DNA from: Marinobacterium weihaiense
Lineage (GTDB): Bacteria > Pseudomonadota > Gammaproteobacteria > Pseudomonadales > Balneatricaceae
Direction of reading: 5' to 3'
Assembly (NCBI RefSeq): GCF_019061305.1
Contig: NZ_JAHQZT010000005.1
Span: 124,001 to 188,000, forward strand
Length of the DNA stretch: 64,000 nt
Position numbers and translations under genes: made by a program. The first letter of the stretch is position 1. Every line of letters begins with the position of its first letter. Below the pieces are notes generated by a model. That model saw only the letters and a program-made list of their open reading frames with translations. It had not been told where the DNA came from and did no database searches. Below, piece by piece: positions 45,482 through 53,617 of the stretch.

Positions 45482-45561
45482 GGCCAGTCAGCTCCCAATT
45501 GAAAAAGTTTCACGCATTATAGGGCTGTGCTGCCGGTAAAGGCCAATGGCCTGACTATACT

Positions 45562-45661
45562 GGTGCAGGTAAGAGGTGTTCTTCGCTCCATACCCCTCAG
45601 GTATGGTTATGGTCGGGCTCTCTGGCCGCTCAAGCTGCCCGGTATCGGGCAGCTTTTTTTG
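45562..45661 (+). ncRNA. Candidate small RNA ending in an orphan terminator
   Basis: A strong plus-strand terminator (45632-45661) has no protein gene upstream on that strand: both purT and argO are transcribed leftwards. A TATACT box at 45556-45561 could start a transcript near 45568. The roughly 95-base product would contain a perfect hairpin CCATACC-CCTCA-GGTATGG (45588-45606) before the terminator stem. It does not match the 6S, 4.5S, tmRNA or RNase P core sequences known to me. The -35 region is poor. It could instead be an antisense or regulatory transcript over the argO 3' end. Confidence 0.4.
45632..45661 (+). terminator. Rho-independent terminator on the plus strand
   Basis: The stem AGCTGCCCG / CGGGCAGCT has a GTAT loop and seven T. 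The T-run is only on the plus strand, so it does not serve argO, which ends eight bases away on the minus strand. Confidence 0.9.
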
Positions 45662-45669
45662 TGCCGGAT

Positions 45670-46296
45670 TTACAGGGTGAAAATCAGGCTGACAGCAATA
45701 CTCCACATCATCAAACAAATCAGGCCATCCAGAATGCGCCAAGCGACCGGTTTGCGGAACAGGGGCGCCAGCCAGCGCGCACCGATGCACAGGCTGCTGA
45801 ACCAGATGACTGAAAAGCTCACGGCGCCCACGGCAAACCAGATGCGCAATTCCGGCGCATACTGACCGCCGATGCCGCCAATCAGTACGATGGTGTCGAT
45901 ATAGGCATGGGGGTTAAGCAGCGTGACGGCGGCGGTCGTCAGCAGGGCACTCTTGAGGCTGGCAGCACCGCGGTTGTCCGTCGTGAGGGCATGGCTGTCC
46001 AGCGCGCGGCGTGCCGCCTGCAAGCCAAACCAGAACAGGAACAGTGCACCGCCCCAGCGGGCAATTTCCAGCAGCAGGGGTGACTGGCTGAAGGCAACGC
46101 CGAGGCCGATGACGCCGGCGGTCATCAACACGGCATCAAAAAACATGCACAGCAGTGCGATGGGCCAGTGAAACTCGCGCTTTAGGCTTTGTGTCAGGAC
46201 GAACGCATTCTGGGCACCGATAGCCATGATCAGGCCGGCCGAGGTGGCCAGGCCTTTGCTCCAGGCCAGCCATTCCAGCGTCAATAATGGGGTCAT
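45670..46296 (-). CDS. argO: LysE/ArgO family amino acid exporter
   Basis: A 208-residue membrane protein with about six segments; blocks LIMAIGAQNAFVLTQSLKR and LNPHAYIDTIVLIGG are characteristic of LysE/ArgO. It exports arginine (and lysine or canavanine). ATG 46296 follows GGAGG ten bases upstream and gives the normal family length; the frame is open up to 46386. It is divergent from the argP regulator gene, the standard arrangement in which ArgP activates argO. Confidence 0.92.
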   Translation of the reverse strand: MTPLLTLEWLAWSKGLATSAGLIMAIGAQNAFVLTQSLKREFHWPIALLCMFFDAVLMTAGVIGLGVAFSQSPLLLEIARWGGALFLFWFGLQAARRALDSHALTTDNRGAASLKSALLTTAAVTLLNPHAYIDTIVLIGGIGGQYAPELRIWFAVGAVSFSVIWFSSLCIGARWLAPLFRKPVAWRILDGLICLMMWSIAVSLIFTL

Positions 46297-46401
46297 GCCG
46301 GGGTATCCTCCGTGGCGGCAGGGGTCGATAAGGGGGCGTATATTGCGTTCGTGACGGTGGTAAGTAAAACTAATCTTTTTAATCAATCATTAGAGACATT
46401 A

Positions 46402-47328
46402 ATGAAACTGGAGATGCGTCAACTGGCCGCACTGGCCGCGGTTATCGAAGAGTGCAGCTTCGAGCGCGCTGCTCAGCGTCTGCATGTCACCCAGTCGGCC
46501 GTATCCCAGCGCATCAAGCAGCTGGAGGAGCGCTTTGGTCAGGTACTGGTTGTGCGCAGTACGCCTGTACAGGCCACTGAAGCCGGTCAGCGGGTACTCA
46601 AGCACTACCGTCAGGTCAGCCTGTTGGAGCAGGAGTTGCTACAAACGCTTTCACAACAGGATGCTCAGGGGTTTAGTCGGGTGGCGTTGGGCCTGAATGC
46701 CGATAGCTTGGAAACCTGGTTTCCGGGCGCAGTGGCGACGCTAGTGACCGAGCAGCGGTTGCTGCTGGATCTGAAGGTGGATGATCAGGATGTGACGCAC
46801 CAGCTGCTGCGCGACGGTGAAGTGATCGGCTGCATTACTTCGTCGCCCCGTGCGATGCCGGGCTGCCAGTGCGTGCCGCTGGGAGTGGTGCCGTATCGCT
46901 GCCTGGCCAGTACGGCGTATCTGGCGCGTTACTTCCCCGAGGGGGTCACGGCTGAAGGCTTTCGTCACGCGCCGGTTGCCGAGTTCAGCCGCAAGGATCG
47001 GTTGCAGAATCGCTATCTACAGCAGTTCTTCGGTTTGGCCCCGCACAGCTATCCGCGGCACCGCATTCCGTCGTCCGAAGCCTTCTGCGAGCTGATAGCC
47101 TTGGGCCTGGCCTGTGGCATGGTACCTGATCAGCAGGGGCAGTTGATGATTCGACAGGGGCGGGCGGTTGACATGACGCCGGGACAATATCTGGCGGTGC
47201 CGCTGTACTGGCATGTGTGGAATCTGGGGTCGGAACTGATCCGGTTGTTGACGCAGGCGCTGGTGGCTGCGGCCGAGCGTGAGCTGGATCCATTTTCCAG
47301 GCATCCGGTGCTGACGCATCCGGGGTAG
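46402..47328 (+). CDS. argP: LysR-type regulator ArgP (IciA)
   Basis: A 308-residue LysR regulator. The N-terminal winged helix-turn-helix is RQLAALAAVIEECSFERAAQRLHVTQSAVSQRIKQLEE. The effector domain includes LGVVPYRCLAS and CELIALGLACGMVP, as in ArgP. ArgP senses arginine/lysine and activates argO from the divergent intergenic region. The start 46402 gives MKLEMRQLAAL; a longer frame begins at 46312 inside the argO 5' region. Confidence 0.92.
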   Translation: MKLEMRQLAALAAVIEECSFERAAQRLHVTQSAVSQRIKQLEERFGQVLVVRSTPVQATEAGQRVLKHYRQVSLLEQELLQTLSQQDAQGFSRVALGLNADSLETWFPGAVATLVTEQRLLLDLKVDDQDVTHQLLRDGEVIGCITSSPRAMPGCQCVPLGVVPYRCLASTAYLARYFPEGVTAEGFRHAPVAEFSRKDRLQNRYLQQFFGLAPHSYPRHRIPSSEAFCELIALGLACGMVPDQQGQLMIRQGRAVDMTPGQYLAVPLYWHVWNLGSELIRLLTQALVAAAERELDPFSRHPVLTHPG

Positions 47329-47344
47329 GGCAGGGGTAAACGAA

Positions 47345-47371
47345 ACAGCCCCCGCAAAATGCGAGGGCTGT
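47345..47371. terminator. Hairpin between convergent argP and deaD
   Basis: ACAGCCC/GGGCTGT arms are extended by CGC/GCG with a bulge and an AAAAT loop; no T-run follows. It is probably a shared, partial terminator. Confidence 0.5.
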
Positions 47372-47379
47372 GATGGGCA

Positions 47380-49119
47380 TCAGTGACGCGGCTGGCGGCG
47401 TACCGGTGCTTTTCCGCGCGGGCGGCGTTGGGTACCGTTACCGTTTTCCTGCCAGGGGCGGATATCCAGACGCTGACCGCATACGCGCGCACGCTTCAGG
47501 GTCTGTAACTGACCTGACTCCAGGCCCTGTGGCAGATCGACGCAGCTGAATTCGTCAGCAATGTTGATGCGACCGATCTGGCGGCTTTCAATACCGGCTT
47601 CGTTGGCGATGGCGCCGACGATGTTACCCGGCTTAACGCCATGCAGATGGCCCACGCCGATCCAGTAACGCTCCATGCCGGCGGCAACCGGTTCGTTGCG
47701 CTGGTTGCGACGCGGGCGCTCGCCTCGCTCGCCGCGTTCACCACGCTCCTGACGCTCGCGCGGGGCCGGGCGAGTGTTGGGATCGGGCTCGTTTTCGTCC
47801 ATCCAGAGCGGCTTGTCGCTGTGCATCAGCGCGATGGTAGCGGCGACCAGCTGCCCGGTGCTCAGCTCGGATGTCTCCTGCAGCTTGTTGATCAGCGGCA
47901 TGTACTCGTCGAGGTTTGCTTTCTCGGCAGCAGCCAGGATCTGCTTCTGCAGGCGCTCGGCACGCAGCTCATTGATCTCCTTGGCGGTCGGCAGCTTCAG
48001 CGTTTCCAGCGGCTGGCGCGTGGTGCGTTCCAGCTGGCGCAGCAGACGCTGTTCGCGCGGTGCGACAAACAGAATAGCATCACCGTTGCGACCGGCACGG
48101 CCGGTACGACCGATACGGTGAATGTAAGACTCGTTGTCGTACGGAATGTCATAGTTGATAACGTGGCTGATCCGTTCGACGTCGAGGCCGCGGGCTACCA
48201 CGTCGGTGGCGATGACAACATCCAGCTCACCCTTTTTTAGCTTGCTGACGATGCGCTCGCGCTGTACCTGAGCGATATCGCCGTGCAGGGCGGCGGCCGG
48301 GAAGCCGGCGCGGGTCAGTTCGTCCGCCAGTGATTCGGTCGCGGTCTTGGTGCGCACGAATACCAGCGCGGCTTCATGCTCGTGTTGTTCCAGGATGCGG
48401 GTCAGGGCCTGGGTCTTGCTCATGCCGCGCACAACCCATACGCGCTGGCGAATGGTGCTGGCGGTTGCAGTTTGAGCCTGGATCTTGATGACCGCCGGCT
48501 CCTGCAGGTAATTCTCGGCAATGTGCCGAATGGCCTGCGGCATGGTGGCTGAGAACAGGGCGATCTGACGCTGCGACGGCGTGTGCTGCAGCACCCATTC
48601 GACGTCGTCGATAAAGCCCATGCGCAGCATTTCGTCGGCTTCATCCAGCACCAGTGCCTGCAGACGATCCAGCTGCAAGGTGCCGCGGCGGATGTGGTCC
48701 ATAACACGGCCCGGTGTGCCAATAATCACCTGGGCGCCGCGACGCAGGCCACGGATCTGGCTGTCGTAACCCTGACCACCGTAAATGGACAGCGTGCGCA
48801 GTCCCGGCAGGTGCTTGGAGTATTTCTCACAGGCCGTCGCAACCTGCAGTGCCAGTTCGCGCGTAGGCGCCAAAATCAGCAGCTGCGGGTGAGTGGCGGT
48901 CGTATCGATACGCTGCAGCAGGGGCAGGGCGAATGCGGCGGTTTTGCCGGTACCGGTTTGAGCCATGCCAAGCAGATCCCGTCCCTCGAGCAGTGGCGGG
49001 ATACTCCGTGCCTGAATCGGCGAAGGAGTTTCGTAGCCAACGTCGGCCAGAGCGTTAAGAATAGGGGCGGACAGTCCCAAATCGCCAAAGGTGGCGGGGC
49101 TGGTATCAGTGTTGGACAT
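47380..49119 (-). CDS. deaD: DEAD-box RNA helicase, DeaD/CsdA type
   Basis: A 579-residue helicase. Motifs in order: Q-motif, AQTGTGKTAAF (I), PTRELALQ (Ia), TPGR (Ib), DEAD (II), SAT (III), ARGLDV (V), HRIGRTGR (VI). An Arg/Gly/Glu-rich linker (RERQERGERGERGER) precedes a DbpA/CsdA-type RNA-binding domain (YWIGVGHLHGVKPGNIVGAI) and a basic tail. It unwinds structured RNA in ribosome assembly and mRNA decay, particularly at low temperature. It is a single gene on the minus strand. Confidence 0.95.
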   Translation of the reverse strand: MSNTDTSPATFGDLGLSAPILNALADVGYETPSPIQARSIPPLLEGRDLLGMAQTGTGKTAAFALPLLQRIDTTATHPQLLILAPTRELALQVATACEKYSKHLPGLRTLSIYGGQGYDSQIRGLRRGAQVIIGTPGRVMDHIRRGTLQLDRLQALVLDEADEMLRMGFIDDVEWVLQHTPSQRQIALFSATMPQAIRHIAENYLQEPAVIKIQAQTATASTIRQRVWVVRGMSKTQALTRILEQHEHEAALVFVRTKTATESLADELTRAGFPAAALHGDIAQVQRERIVSKLKKGELDVVIATDVVARGLDVERISHVINYDIPYDNESYIHRIGRTGRAGRNGDAILFVAPREQRLLRQLERTTRQPLETLKLPTAKEINELRAERLQKQILAAAEKANLDEYMPLINKLQETSELSTGQLVAATIALMHSDKPLWMDENEPDPNTRPAPRERQERGERGERGERPRRNQRNEPVAAGMERYWIGVGHLHGVKPGNIVGAIANEAGIESRQIGRINIADEFSCVDLPQGLESGQLQTLKRARVCGQRLDIRPWQENGNGTQRRPRGKAPVRRQPRH

Positions 49120-49257
49120 GCTGTGAGTTATACCTGGGTCTTGAGAGGAGGAGAAAGGTTGCGAGCGTTTTGGATCAAGAGCAACGCTTTCTGTAAATAA
49201 TGACCAAATTATACGCGCCTTGGCGGATTGCGTCCACAGAAACCAGCATGTGCCGGC

Positions 49258-50034
49258 TCAGGGTGTGTCATGGCGGGTGAAATGGTTGTAAATATCAATC
49301 AACTCCTCTTCGCTGAAACGAACGATAACCAGCTGCTGGCCGGGATGAATGACATCCGGGTTCTGTCCCAGCAGCCCCTGCTGATGATTGAACACCCAGG
49401 TCTGCTCAACCTTGCGCTTGAGCAGGTGCCCCAGCCAGGAGCTGCGCTGGTCACCCAGTGGCTCATCGGCATCTTCAGGAATATCGGCGCTGAGCAGGCG
49501 GGAACGGTCTTCAAGGCGAATGCCGCGGGTAAAGGTGTCGATCAGACCGCGGTGGATGATGCCCCACAAGCCTTGCTGGTCGCTGGGCTGCACCGAGTGA
49601 ATGTAAAACACCTCGTCGGCGGCCTGGTCAGGATGGTTGAGCAGCTCCTTCAGCCGAAGCCGGTTGCCTGGAAAGGTGATGTCAGAGGCTTTTGTGTCAG
49701 CACTGACCGTTCCGGGGATGTCAACACCGAAACTGGTGGCCGGCATATCGTCAACGGTCTCGATGGCCAGGCTGTCGCTATCGGTCGGTGCGGGCACGTG
49801 CAGCAGTTGGCTGCCGGTGACAAAGTGATCGGCCTGCGTCATGTCCAGAGTATCTTCTGCTGCCTGACGGGTCAGACTTTTGATATGCTCGCGCGCCTCG
49901 AGGCGAATGGCGTCTGAAACGGTCGTCTCGGCGGATGTGTTGGCTGTCGCAGTATCACGATTGTCGTTGTACCAGAAGGCATATGCCGCCAGAAGCGCGA
50001 TGATGACAGTAAGGGCAATGATCAGGCGTTGCAT
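49258..50034 (-). CDS. Membrane-anchored protein with divergent LysM-like C terminus
   Basis: A 258-residue protein with one N-terminal signal anchor (IIALTVIIALLAAYAFWY), then a long acidic, probably unfolded periplasmic region. The C-terminal part has LysM-like ends, LWGIIHRGL and NPDVIHPGQQLVIVRF, but about 65 residues separate them rather than the usual 25, so the LysM motif would carry an insertion. Peptidoglycan binding is a reasonable guess only. It is divergent from smrA. Confidence 0.7.
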   Translation of the reverse strand: MQRLIIALTVIIALLAAYAFWYNDNRDTATANTSAETTVSDAIRLEAREHIKSLTRQAAEDTLDMTQADHFVTGSQLLHVPAPTDSDSLAIETVDDMPATSFGVDIPGTVSADTKASDITFPGNRLRLKELLNHPDQAADEVFYIHSVQPSDQQGLWGIIHRGLIDTFTRGIRLEDRSRLLSADIPEDADEPLGDQRSSWLGHLLKRKVEQTWVFNHQQGLLGQNPDVIHPGQQLVIVRFSEEELIDIYNHFTRHDTP

Positions 50035-50164
50035 TGTCAGAACCTGCCGGATTGAGAGCGTGTATGTACCTTAGATGAGAACTCTGGTCCGTAAAAGCGT
50101 TCCATTGAATTACAACAAGGGCATTGGTGTACTTTACCTGGATGCCGATAGTGGGAGAAAGCGC

Positions 50165-50743
50165 ATGCGATTCGATTCAGAAACCGACTTTACCGAAATG
50201 ATGCAGGCCGAGGGCGTGCAGCGTATTCGCTCACACAGTCCGGCACCGGCGGTGAAAACATCGCTGCATGCCGACCCGAACAAGAGTGTTCGTCGTCGTC
50301 TGGCACAAGGGTCGCCCGAAGGGCTGTCGCTGGCACCGGTCGAGTGGCTGCATCCAGCCGATCCGTTGTCCTGGAAACGTGACGGGGTACAGGAAGGGGT
50401 GTTTCGCAACCTGCGGCTGGGCCGCTATACCACGGATGCCAGCCTGAACCTGCAACACCTGACACTGGCGCAGGCCCGTGATGAAGTGGCCGGGTTTGTG
50501 CGCCAGAGCCGCGAGCTGAACATCCGCACGGTCTTGATTCAGCATGGGCGTAGCCAGAATCCGGAGGCGCATGGCAATCAGCTGAAGACTTATCTCAACG
50601 CGTGGTTGCCCTTGCTGGATGGGGTCATGGCCTTTCACTCGGCGCAGCCGCATCATGGTGGTACCGGAGCACTCTATGTGATGCTGCGCAAGAGTGATCA
50701 GGCGCGACAGGATAATTGGGAAAAACATCAAAAACGACGCTGA
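50165..50743 (+). CDS. smrA: Smr-domain DNA endonuclease SmrA
   Basis: A 192-residue protein close to E. coli SmrA (187). The Smr domain contains LNLQHLTLAQARDEVAGFV, TVLIQHGRSQ and the C-terminal HHGGTGALYVMLR. Smr domains nick DNA or cleave RNA. The ATG at 50165 follows GGGAGAAA; the frame is open from 50075 without a ribosome site. The next gene begins 74 bases downstream, and the set may form an operon with tmcA. Confidence 0.9.
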   Translation: MRFDSETDFTEMMQAEGVQRIRSHSPAPAVKTSLHADPNKSVRRRLAQGSPEGLSLAPVEWLHPADPLSWKRDGVQEGVFRNLRLGRYTTDASLNLQHLTLAQARDEVAGFVRQSRELNIRTVLIQHGRSQNPEAHGNQLKTYLNAWLPLLDGVMAFHSAQPHHGGTGALYVMLRKSDQARQDNWEKHQKRR

Positions 50744-50816
50744 CCGCATACGGATTGCATTACATCTGAAAAATCGCTTTACTGAAGCGACAAACCGGGT
50801 AGGGAAACAACCGACT

Positions 50817-51530
50817 ATGGACTCCGTGTTCGTTGAACAGCTCAAGCGCATTCGGCATCTGGTTGTACTGTTGTTGTCATTGGATGTGGTGGCGCTTGCC
50901 GTCGCGGCTGCAAGTGGTGCACCTTTGACGTTGCTGGTGCTACTGGCTGTGCTGTTGCTGGCGACGCTGGCACTGTTATACGTGCTGCGTAGTCGCAGCA
51001 TGACCCGTGCGGCCAGTCGTGCACAGGAGCCTCTGCTGGCGATTGATCCCAATACCGGCATTGCCACTGAATACTGGTACCGTCACATGTTGGCGCTGGA
51101 GTGCCGCCGTGCTGTACGCGAATTTGCGCCGTTAACGGTACTGAGCATTCACCTGGGCGACCAGGTGCGTCGTCCGCAGCTGTTGGAGCTGGTACGTGTG
51201 CTTGGCGAGGCTTTCTCGCGCCCGGGTGATCTGGTTGGCTGGCATGGAGGACGTGTCGTTGGCGCAGTGCTGCCCAGTACCAATGAAAACGCGCAGCAGC
51301 TGGTCCAGCGTTGCTATGATCGCATTCGCGAGCATGAGTCCATGGCCGAACTGCCACTGAGAATTGTGGCGGAAACCTTCCAGCCTCTGGGTGACCTGTG
51401 TCTCGCCAAAGTTCATCATCAGCTTGAGAGCCACCTTCATACTGCTCTGCAGCAGGAGCCGGGTGTCTTCTATTACAGTGAATTCAGCACCCATGCCAAT
51501 GGCCCAGGCATGACCTATAACGATCAATGA
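50817..51530 (+). CDS. Membrane protein with degenerate GGDEF-like domain
   Basis: A roughly 237-residue protein with two N-terminal membrane helices (about residues 12-34 and 38-58) followed by a domain resembling GGDEF. The signature position reads WHGGRVVGAVLPST instead of RxGGDEF, so cyclase activity is not expected. It may bind GTP or c-di-GMP or act as a scaffold. Its stop overlaps the tmcA start by four bases (ATGA), so the two are translationally coupled. An upstream in-frame start at 50694 lies within smrA. Confidence 0.72.
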   Translation: MDSVFVEQLKRIRHLVVLLLSLDVVALAVAAASGAPLTLLVLLAVLLLATLALLYVLRSRSMTRAASRAQEPLLAIDPNTGIATEYWYRHMLALECRRAVREFAPLTVLSIHLGDQVRRPQLLELVRVLGEAFSRPGDLVGWHGGRVVGAVLPSTNENAQQLVQRCYDRIREHESMAELPLRIVAETFQPLGDLCLAKVHHQLESHLHTALQQEPGVFYYSEFSTHANGPGMTYNDQ

Positions 51531-53617
51531 CCCTTTCTACCACCTTCAAGGATTTGCGGCAGCGCCTGTTGCAGGGCCGTCAGCGCCTGTTGGTCTGGGT
51601 CGCCGGCGAGCGGCAATGGTGCCATGATCAACTCAATGGCGAACTGGTCGACTATCTGGTTGGGCGTGGCGTATTGATTAGCGACGTCGCGCTGGCAGGA
51701 TGTCAGCCGCTCAATGCACGCCAGGCACCCACCGTGTTGGGGCAAACGCTGGATTTTGCCGTGTTCGATGCCTTCAGCGGTTTCAATCCCAATGCCTTTG
51801 GGCAGGTGGCCGGTGCCATTCAAGCCGGTGGTTGTCTGGTGTTGCTGACGCCGGCGGCAGATGCCTGGCCTGACTTCCCGGACCCCGAATACGCCTCGCT
51901 CTGTGTCGAACCCTATCGGCCGGAACAGCTGTCAGGGCAGTACCTTGGACATCTGGTGCGAGTGCTGGACCAGGCGCAGACACTGGTGCGCTGGCATCAG
52001 TGCCAGGCGCCACGAATTCCTGAAACATTGCCACCCATCGAGCCGGCAGAATCCGTACCGCCGCCTTGCCTGAGTGCTGACCAGGCCGAGGCGGTAGCGC
52101 TGATTCAACATACGGCGGCGGCACGTGCACAGCCGCTGATCCTCAGTGCTGACCGAGGCCGGGGCAAGAGTGCGGCATTGGGTCTGGCAGCAGCGGCGCT
52201 GCTGGAACAGGGTGTGCGCGTGGTGCTGACAGCGGTTAGCAAAAGCGCCGTGGCGTCGGTGTTGGAACGGGTTCAGGTGATGGCACCGGAGCTTGCGGAT
52301 CAGCTGATTTTTTTACGCCCCGACGAGCTGTTGCAGGCTCGGCCGGCCGGACAGCTGCTACTGGTCGATGAAGCGGCGGCCATTCCTACACCGGTTTTGA
52401 TGCGTTTGGTGACACACTATCCACGCAGTGTGTTCGCGACCACGTTGCATGGTTATGAAGGCAACGGGCAGGGGTTTGCGTTGCGTTTTCGGCAACAGTT
52501 GCAGCGCCGGTTTCCCGCGTTGCGAGAGTTTCGTCTGCACACGGCTATCCGCTGGTCGAGCCCCGACCCGCTTGAGCAGCTGGTCAATCGCATGCTGTTA
52601 CTGGATGTGGATGCGTCGGCGATACCGGCTGTCTCGGCGCCGCTGCTGATCGAGTCGATCACTCAGGCCGAGCTGGCGGCCGACACAAGCCTGTTGCGTC
52701 AGCTGTTTGGCCTGCTGGTGCTGGCGCACTACCGCACGGCACCGGGCGATCTTCGCATTCTATTGGACAGCCCGAACATGCGTATTCTGGTCGCACGCAA
52801 GGCCGGAGTGCCAGTTGGCTGTGTGCTGCTGGCAGAAGAAGGGCCGCTGGACACGGTGCTGGCCAATGCAATCTGGGAAGGCCGTCGGCGCCCGCGCGGA
52901 CACTTGCTGCCGCAAACGCTGATTGCCCAGGAGGGCTGGCGCGAGGCCGCTGCCTGGCAGGGATGGCGCGTCGTGCGCATTGCCGCACACCCGCAGCTGC
53001 AGCAGCAGGGCATTGGCCGGTCGCTGCTGGCAGCCGTGGAGCAGGCGGCATACGAGCAGGGAGTTGATTACCTGGGCGCCAGTTTCGCCGGCAATGAAGG
53101 GTTGTTGCGTTTTTGGCAGGACAGCGGTTTTGTACCTGTGCGGCTGGGTGATCAGCGCGACCCGGTTGCCGGTACGCACGCGCTACTGGTGCTCAAACCA
53201 TTGTCTTCTGCACCGAATGCCTGGCTCCCGCAGGCACGTGAGCAGTTCCGGCGAAGTGTGCTGCACCGGTTATCCGGTGCCCTGCAGGACCTTGAAGCCG
53301 AGCAGTTGCCGTGGTTGCTGCAGGGGATTGAGCCCGGTGCGCGGCTCAGTGTGGACGAGCAGCACCGCATTGAAGGCTTTGCCGATGCCCAGCGCACGCT
53401 GGAGAGCAGTTACCTGCCGCTGAGTCGCCTGTTGCACCTCAGTATCGGACGTTGGCACCATCTGGGGATCAGTGTGGCCGACCAGCGACTGCTGTGTGCT
53501 CGGATTCTGCGCCAGCAGCCGCCATCGGCGGCTGACGAGCCTGCCGGCAAGCGGGCGCAACTGGAACGCTTGCGTGTGCTCGTCGGCCACTTGCTCAGGC
53601 AGGGCGTTGAAGAATGA
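51527..53617 (+). CDS. tmcA: tRNA(Met) cytidine acetyltransferase
   Basis: A 696-residue enzyme that makes N4-acetylcytidine at the wobble position of elongator tRNA-Met. Domain order: N-terminal TmcA domain (about 1-160), RNA-helicase-like ATPase with P-loop ADRGRGKSAAL and DEAAAIPTPVL, GNAT domain with RIAAHPQLQQQGIGRSLL, and a C-terminal tRNA-binding region. The length fits E. coli TmcA (671). The end overlaps the convergent methyltransferase gene by 23 bases. Confidence 0.95.
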   Translation: MTLSTTFKDLRQRLLQGRQRLLVWVAGERQWCHDQLNGELVDYLVGRGVLISDVALAGCQPLNARQAPTVLGQTLDFAVFDAFSGFNPNAFGQVAGAIQAGGCLVLLTPAADAWPDFPDPEYASLCVEPYRPEQLSGQYLGHLVRVLDQAQTLVRWHQCQAPRIPETLPPIEPAESVPPPCLSADQAEAVALIQHTAAARAQPLILSADRGRGKSAALGLAAAALLEQGVRVVLTAVSKSAVASVLERVQVMAPELADQLIFLRPDELLQARPAGQLLLVDEAAAIPTPVLMRLVTHYPRSVFATTLHGYEGNGQGFALRFRQQLQRRFPALREFRLHTAIRWSSPDPLEQLVNRMLLLDVDASAIPAVSAPLLIESITQAELAADTSLLRQLFGLLVLAHYRTAPGDLRILLDSPNMRILVARKAGVPVGCVLLAEEGPLDTVLANAIWEGRRRPRGHLLPQTLIAQEGWREAAAWQGWRVVRIAAHPQLQQQGIGRSLLAAVEQAAYEQGVDYLGASFAGNEGLLRFWQDSGFVPVRLGDQRDPVAGTHALLVLKPLSSAPNAWLPQAREQFRRSVLHRLSGALQDLEAEQLPWLLQGIEPGARLSVDEQHRIEGFADAQRTLESSYLPLSRLLHLSIGRWHHLGISVADQRLLCARILRQQPPSAADEPAGKRAQLERLRVLVGHLLRQGVEE

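Noticed and set aside
45482-45521. Plus-strand promoter TTGAAA with a downstream TATA-like box near purT
   Set aside because: Spacing between the boxes is far too short for a plus-strand promoter; the TATAAT fits the minus-strand purT promoter instead.
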